Made by a program: the position numbers and the translations under genes. DNA of 64,000 nucleotides from Paractinoplanes toevensis (GTDB taxonomy: Bacteria; Actinomycetota; Actinomycetes; Mycobacteriales; Micromonosporaceae): contig NZ_BOQN01000064.1 of the NCBI RefSeq assembly GCF_018332695.1, forward strand, positions 21,372 to 85,371, given 5' to 3'. How positions within the stretch are numbered: the first letter of the stretch is position 1; every line of letters starts with the position of its first letter. This document shows positions 59,633 through 64,000 of the stretch, in pieces. A model generated the notes under the pieces. That model was given only the letters and a program-made list of their open reading frames with translations, ran no database searches and had not been told where the DNA came from.

Positions 59633-60070
59633 ATGGGCGGCGGGCATGACCGTATCGCCGCCGCTCAAGTAGGCACCTGCGATGAGATTCGGGTACGCGT
59701 CCTGGATCAGATTCTCACCGTCGGCGCCGACCTCCTTGTCGGCCTGTCCGTGGCGTCGTTGCTACGGCTCGCGCATTGCCATGTGCGAGAGCATAGCCAG
59801 GCCCACTTCGTCCAGGCTCAGGCCGAGGTATGGAACCCTGGGATGACAGGAGCACCGGGCATGTGCGGCGGCGTCTTCGCGCAGAACGGTGAGTCGGAGT
59901 TCCTGGCCCTGTCCGCATGGCGAACAGTCGGCGACCACCAGCTATACCTGGATGAACGCTTCGGTCAGTTGCGTGAGAAGGCGGAGCTAGCATCTGAATC
60001 TGCCGACGGCCGTCGTGCATGTCTGAGCGGTCCAGGTGCCAGGTTCGATATCCGGCCTCATGGGACATAG
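59633..60070 (+). CDS. Possible ABM/DUF4937-like small protein, perhaps truncated by the IS
   Basis: A 145-residue frame contains LRLAHCHVREHSQAHFVQAQ, PGMCGGVFAQNGESEFLALS and AWRTVGDHQLYLDERFGQLR. That order resembles dimeric alpha/beta-barrel (antibiotic biosynthesis monooxygenase-like) proteins. The first 20 residues from ATG 59633 look non-native, and the IS630 element ends only 85 bp upstream, so the true start may have been lost. No convincing ribosome site is present. This is a low-confidence call. Confidence 0.4.
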   Translation: MGGGHDRIAAAQVGTCDEIRVRVLDQILTVGADLLVGLSVASLLRLAHCHVREHSQAHFVQAQAEVWNPGMTGAPGMCGGVFAQNGESEFLALSAWRTVGDHQLYLDERFGQLREKAELASESADGRRACLSGPGARFDIRPHGT

Positions 60071-60174
60071 TGACGCGCGACCCCTGCACCTGGGGGATTG
60101 CGTGCCGGTCACGGCCTTTGTTGTGCTGTAGGTCTTCAACCGGCGCCAGCTCCATGGCAGACCGAGAGGCAGTC

Positions 60175-62853
60175 ATGACTTCCTACCCGGTGGTACGCAC
60201 TGAGTTCTTGAAGGACGTCCCGGGTCGCGGCCTTCTCGGGCTGGGCAAGAAGCGGCGTGATGTCGAGCAGCTACCGAAAGCCGGCACCCATGAGGTTTGG
60301 GTGTTACGGGTAGAGGGACGCTACATCGTTGGCCGCGGTGAGTTCCGTACTGACGACGAGAACTTGGTCCGGGCCGATTGCGCCTCGCTGGTCAACGTCA
60401 GCAGCGGCATGCCGGTCACCGTCGAGATGACCATCCCGTCGGCCGAGGCCATCAACTTCACCATGCGGATCACCTTCGCGTGCACGGTGACCGACGCGGC
60501 CCAGGTGGTCCGGGAAAATGTGCAGGCCTCCGCGTCGATCCTGGCCTACCTACAACGGGACAGCAAACTGGGACATCTCGCGCTCAACCTGCGTATGAGT
60601 GACCTCGACCAGTTGCGGCGCGAGGCCACCGCGCGGATCCGCGCCTACACCGAGGTCAAGCCGCCGGGTGTGCACGGCCTGGACCTGCGGTTCCTCGGCG
60701 TGGAGGTGCTGACCCCGCAGAACCTGCACCAGTTCGAGAAGAAGCGCCGTGAGGCCGAGGCCGAGCGCCGGCTGGCGTGGCAGCGCACCGGCGACAGCCA
60801 GGACGCCGAGCGGCATACGCAGGGGCTTGCCGGTCACCGTCGCGGTGGCGGGCACGCCGCCGAAGAGGCGGATCAGGAGCAAGCCCACGATCGAGCGGTC
60901 ATCGAACAGAGCAGGCTCCGGGCCGAGCAGCTCAAGCTCGCGCGGCGGGAGGTCGAGTTCGCCTTCGACGCGTTCGGCGGCGACCCTGAGAAGGCGATGA
61001 TCTTCGCGCAGGCTCAGGGCGAGATCGACGCCAAGGAGCTGGCCGAGCGCATGGCGGAGGTCGAGCGCGACCGCGTCGAGTACAACCACCGGCTGGACGA
61101 GCTCGACCGCGAGGAAGCGGGCCGACGGCAGATGGAACCCGAAATCCTGCGCGCCGAGCGGGAGCAAGCGCTGGAAAGCCGCCGCGAGGGCCGCGAGGAC
61201 CGGCAGGAGATACTCGACATGCAGTTGGACGTCCTGCGCGAGCTAGCCAAGCGCGGCCACCTCGACATGATCAACGTCAATGTCGAAAAGCTCGTTTCCG
61301 ACATCTATGGCAGTGGAGAACAGACGGTCACCCGACCCCATCACGATGCGCTGCCCGAGTCCACATCCGCACCTGGCTCGTCGGCCGAGCGGGATGAACA
61401 CACCGATACCGTGACGGCTGGAATGCCACCCCACGAACCACGAAACCTGGTCGCCGAAGCACCCAGTCAGGTAGCGATAAACGCCGCTATGAGCGTCGTT
61501 ATCAGCATCCGACGGGAATACCACCAGAGTGACCCCGGGTCAGCTGTCGCCTCCCTGAGAAATCTGGTTGTCGCGCCCGGAGGAACCGCAGTCACAGTGA
61601 CCGTTCACCCTACCCCCAGTCTGCAAGTCGTTGGGCAACAGCAGCTAACCATGCTGGTTACGCCGGGTGGCGACCCGGATCCTGGCCGGTTCGAGATCGT
61701 AGCCCGCGACACCGGTCTGCATCGGATGGACCTGAAGGCATGGGCTGGCGGATCATTCCTGGCAAGCCTCTCGATCGAAGTCGCCGTCACCAAGTCAGGG
61801 GCACAGGGTCCTGCGCTCTCGAGGGCGGCAGAACTGCATACCGACAGAGCCAGACCGGGCGAAGCAACGATGGAGGTCCGTTACGCCGGAGACCACTACC
61901 AGTTCCAACTTCGTTCGGAGCTGGCCCTCTTCCCGCCCGTAGTCATGCCTGCGGGCCGGCGCGCTGACACTGCGATCGAACAGGCACTCAACACCATGCG
62001 ACAACTCGCCGTGGGCACCAGGCACCACGACGAGGTCACCGTGCGTCGCCTGCTGCGGGCGAGCGGCGTACGGCTCTGGAAAGAGATGGTACCCGAAGTG
62101 ATCCGCGAGCAGTTCTGGCAGATCCGGTCGCACATCACCGCACTCACCATAGCCACCGACTACGATGTCATACCGTGGGAGATCCTGTATCCGCTCGATC
62201 ATGGCCATGATGACGGATTCCTCGTCGAGCGCATCCCAGTGGTCCGGCTCACCTACGGTCAGTTCCGTTCGCCTCGGCTAGCGATTCGGGATCCGCATTT
62301 CATCGTTCCATCTCAAGGACCACACAACGTGGCAGCGGAGATTGCGGCTATACGAGACATAGTCGGCGGCGGGGAGCCTATTACCAGAATAAGTGCCTTC
62401 CTCGAGATTCTCGAATCGGGCCGCATGGGAGCCGCTCACTTCGCCTGTCACAACGCGTTCGATCACGACGGCTCACGCATCGAAATGGACGACGGAAGCC
62501 TGGAACCGTGGATGCTGAGCAGCGCCCAAGCCAGCAGGTCGCTGGCCACCACCCAGCCGGTGGTATTCATTAATGCATGCCGCAGTGCTGGCGTCGCGCC
62601 CAGCTATACCAACATGGTGGGATGGGCGCAGCAATTTATGAACTCGGGCGCAGGAGCCTTTGTCGGAACTCTCTGGGCTGTCCGATCCACCAGCTCCGCC
62701 GACTTCGCCACTGCCTTTTATCAGAGCCTCACCGACGGTCTATCACTCGGCGAGGCTGCCCGTGCGGCACGCACCGCGAAACGCGACGATCTGCTTGACC
62801 CGACCTGGCTGGCCTACACCGTCCATGGCGACCCGTTCGCCGTGGCAATCTGA
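60175..62853 (+). CDS. SPFH-like and CHAT-protease fusion protein
   Basis: The 892-residue protein has an N-terminal SPFH/band-7-like region (about residues 1-205: TFACTVTDAAQVVREN, RREATARIRAYTEV, DLRFLGVEVLTPQNLHQF), then a long charged coiled coil (about 205-380). A variable beta-rich middle follows, and a C-terminal CHAT caspase-like protease (about 640-892). The catalytic dyad is visible: His759 in AAHFACHNAFDHDG and Cys802 in VVFINACRSAGV, followed by AGAFVGTLWAVRS and ARTAKRDDLLDPTWLAYTVHG. No membrane helix is evident. GAGAGG precedes ATG 60175. The Trypco2 gene follows after 11 bp. Predicted to be a cleavage-triggered conflict or death effector that oligomerises through SPFH. Confidence 0.85.
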   Translation: MTSYPVVRTEFLKDVPGRGLLGLGKKRRDVEQLPKAGTHEVWVLRVEGRYIVGRGEFRTDDENLVRADCASLVNVSSGMPVTVEMTIPSAEAINFTMRITFACTVTDAAQVVRENVQASASILAYLQRDSKLGHLALNLRMSDLDQLRREATARIRAYTEVKPPGVHGLDLRFLGVEVLTPQNLHQFEKKRREAEAERRLAWQRTGDSQDAERHTQGLAGHRRGGGHAAEEADQEQAHDRAVIEQSRLRAEQLKLARREVEFAFDAFGGDPEKAMIFAQAQGEIDAKELAERMAEVERDRVEYNHRLDELDREEAGRRQMEPEILRAEREQALESRREGREDRQEILDMQLDVLRELAKRGHLDMINVNVEKLVSDIYGSGEQTVTRPHHDALPESTSAPGSSAERDEHTDTVTAGMPPHEPRNLVAEAPSQVAINAAMSVVISIRREYHQSDPGSAVASLRNLVVAPGGTAVTVTVHPTPSLQVVGQQQLTMLVTPGGDPDPGRFEIVARDTGLHRMDLKAWAGGSFLASLSIEVAVTKSGAQGPALSRAAELHTDRARPGEATMEVRYAGDHYQFQLRSELALFPPVVMPAGRRADTAIEQALNTMRQLAVGTRHHDEVTVRRLLRASGVRLWKEMVPEVIREQFWQIRSHITALTIATDYDVIPWEILYPLDHGHDDGFLVERIPVVRLTYGQFRSPRLAIRDPHFIVPSQGPHNVAAEIAAIRDIVGGGEPITRISAFLEILESGRMGAAHFACHNAFDHDGSRIEMDDGSLEPWMLSSAQASRSLATTQPVVFINACRSAGVAPSYTNMVGWAQQFMNSGAGAFVGTLWAVRSTSSADFATAFYQSLTDGLSLGEAARAARTAKRDDLLDPTWLAYTVHGDPFAVAI

Positions 62854-62864
62854 AAGGAATTGCT

Positions 62865-63380
62865 TTGGCAATGGAGGTCGCTGACTATACGGTGCCCATC
62901 GGTGAGCTCATCGATGCTGTGAAGGGCGCCATCAAGGCTGCGAATATTTCAGCAGCAAGCCCTGACAGTGCTGTTCGAGTCGGACTGGTGCGTCTGACGA
63001 TGAACGCCGTCGCAACGGACCAGGTCGGCGGAGGAGTCGACTTTCGTATCCCCGTCATAGGCTGGAGGCTCAAGGCGGGGGTCACTCGGGCTTCGCAGCG
63101 GACTCACACCATCGAGATCACACTTCAGCCGAAAGGTCGCGCGCCGAGATTCGAGGTGCGAGACCAGGCCGTGGAGGAGGCACTCGTCCGCGCCATAGAC
63201 ACGATCCGGTTCGCGATCAACACCGCGGCCGGCGGGGACGATCCGTTCGCGCTTGAGAGTGGCATCATCGAGTTGGTGTTCGGTGTAACCGACAAGGGCA
63301 CCATCTCAGTCGGCGCGGAGGCGGAACTTCGCGACGAAGTCACCCACAAGCTCAGGCTCGAGTTGACGCCCGGCGACTGA
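62865..63380 (+). CDS. Trypco2-domain protein (predicted conflict-system partner)
   Basis: The 171-residue protein begins with a short helix (IGELIDAVKGAIKAANIS) and a beta-rich Trypco2 core: VRVGLVRLTMNAVATDQVGG, IPVIGWRLKAGVTRASQRTH, TIEITLQPKG. A second half may be a diverged repeat (GIIELVFGVTDKGTISVGAE, RLELTPGD). Trypco2 proteins occur beside trypsin-like or CHAT proteases in predicted NTP-dependent conflict systems and may be sensors or substrates. TTG 62865 has AAAGGAAT at good spacing; ATG 62871 is the alternative. It is directly downstream of the SPFH-CHAT gene. Confidence 0.8.
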   Translation: MAMEVADYTVPIGELIDAVKGAIKAANISAASPDSAVRVGLVRLTMNAVATDQVGGGVDFRIPVIGWRLKAGVTRASQRTHTIEITLQPKGRAPRFEVRDQAVEEALVRAIDTIRFAINTAAGGDDPFALESGIIELVFGVTDKGTISVGAEAELRDEVTHKLRLELTPGD

Positions 63381-63439
63381 GGCGTCGGCTACAACGCGCC
63401 CAGGACGCGTGAGACCAGGGTCATTGCGTTGTCGGGTGA

Positions 63440-63979
63440 CTAGCTGGTCACTGCGGTGATGAGGTCGTGTGAGCGGGCTGGCTTGACGGGTTGCGCGGGC
63501 GATGTTGGTGGCGCCGGCGGTTCGGTGCCAGCCGATTGCGGTGTTACGCAGGGTCGCGATGACTGCGGGTCCGTTGGCCGTCCGGGCTTGGTGTTGGTCT
63601 TCACGGAATGTCACGTCTTTGACGTGGTGCAGGCGGTTTTCGATGTGCCAGTGCCGGCGGATCCAAGCCTGAAGGTCGACTGGCAGGGCCTGCCCAGCGG
63701 GTAGTGAGACGGTCAGGTAGGCCGCTTCACGGCTGGTTCTGCCTCCGACGATGCGGGTGCGGGTGATCCGGACGGCCTGCTGCGCGTGCGGGAAGCCGAT
63801 GCCGCCGGGCGTGGTGACGGTGACGGCTTTGACGGTGCGGGTCTCCCGGCGGCCGTGACCGCGGTCGCGGGTCCGGTTCCCGGCGGGGATCTGGGCCCAG
63901 GGCAGGCGTTTGAGTTGTCTGAACAGGGTCGGCTGGTTGCTTCGACCTGCACGAGCAGGTGCGCCCCGCGGCGGGCGAC
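63440..63979 (-). pseudogene. Broken ISAs1-family transposase (3' part)
   Basis: The minus strand encodes an ISAs1-type DDE transposase C-terminus: LFRQLKRLPWAQIPAG, YLTVSLPAGQALPVDLQAWI, RRHWHIENRLHHVKDVTFRE and TLRNTAIGWHRTAGATNIAR. One base appears missing near 63938, where HLLVQVEA must shift frame to reach NQPTLF. A second shift near 63465 is needed to reach the expected ending RPHDLITAV. The 5' part is cut off at 63979 by unrelated sequence. It is therefore a dead fragment; the main frame otherwise runs on, antisense, into the Trypco2 gene. Confidence 0.75.
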
Positions 63980-64000
63980 CTAGGGAGTGTTTGGTAAGTC
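63980..64000. other. Possible terminus of another insertion sequence
   Basis: The ISAs1 reading frame stops abruptly at CTAG (63980-63983), followed by GGAGTGTTTGGTAAGTC at the window edge. The sharp loss of coding continuity at CTAG, a common IS5-group target, suggests the start of a second IS inserted into the transposase. The other end is outside the window. Confidence 0.35.

Overview
The window is high-GC DNA with GTG/TTG starts, many 4-bp ATGA stop/start overlaps, a DivIVA-domain protein, SAV2177-type methyltransferases, a solitary Roadblock protein and a large ATP-binding LuxR regulator. This points to a filamentous actinomycete. A Micromonosporaceae member such as Actinoplanes is my guess by gene content; no rRNA or taxonomic marker was available to test it.

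Layout. (1) 0-10.2 kb, ordinary chromosome: a DUF1501/DUF1800 secreted pair; a frameshifted small gene; a PadR regulator, preceded by a perfect palindrome and coupled to a HAAS-type membrane protein; a YkvA protein; a TSUP transporter; a glycosidase remnant; a Roadblock protein; and a LuxR-type two-component pair divergent from an ABC exporter. (2) 10.2-17.5 kb: an acyl-CoA catabolic locus (acyl-CoA dehydrogenase, divergent from AtuA-like, carboxyltransferase, biotin carboxylase and TetR), with a TetR-type operator in the divergent promoter. (3) 17.5-32.5 kb: a DivIVA protein, a lipoprotein, DUF3455, an M4 protease with its emfourin inhibitor and a phosphatase, GntR/PEBP, and the FN3-MoxR-DUF58-transglutaminase operon, whose transglutaminase has lost its catalytic Cys and His.

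(4) 32.7-47.5 kb is accessory DNA beginning at tRNA-Leu(GAG). Two copies of an AbrB-like plus tyrosine-recombinase module face each other tail to tail, followed by a P4-type primase/helicase, a LAL regulator, a fused double SAV2177-type methyltransferase, a second methyltransferase and an XRE regulator. Three loci here carry a 10-bp-phased GGGACCAC-type repeat array. No conjugation, capsid or partition genes are seen, so this looks like a partial or composite integrative element.

(5) 47.6-56.6 kb is an unbroken plus-strand run: a protease remnant, an L,D-transpeptidase-like protein, two secreted proteins, a GNAT, an asparagine-synthetase-like enzyme with altered active sites, a P450, an MFS exporter and a PLP decarboxylase. 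This reads as an uncharacterised small-molecule or modified-peptide cluster.

(6) 56.8-64 kb is a conflict/mobile zone: an orphan Imm21 immunity gene and a small unknown gene, an intact IS630-family element with TA flanks, an SPFH-CHAT fusion protease followed by a Trypco2-domain protein (a predicted immune/conflict pair), and a broken ISAs1 transposase cut by what may be the end of another IS.
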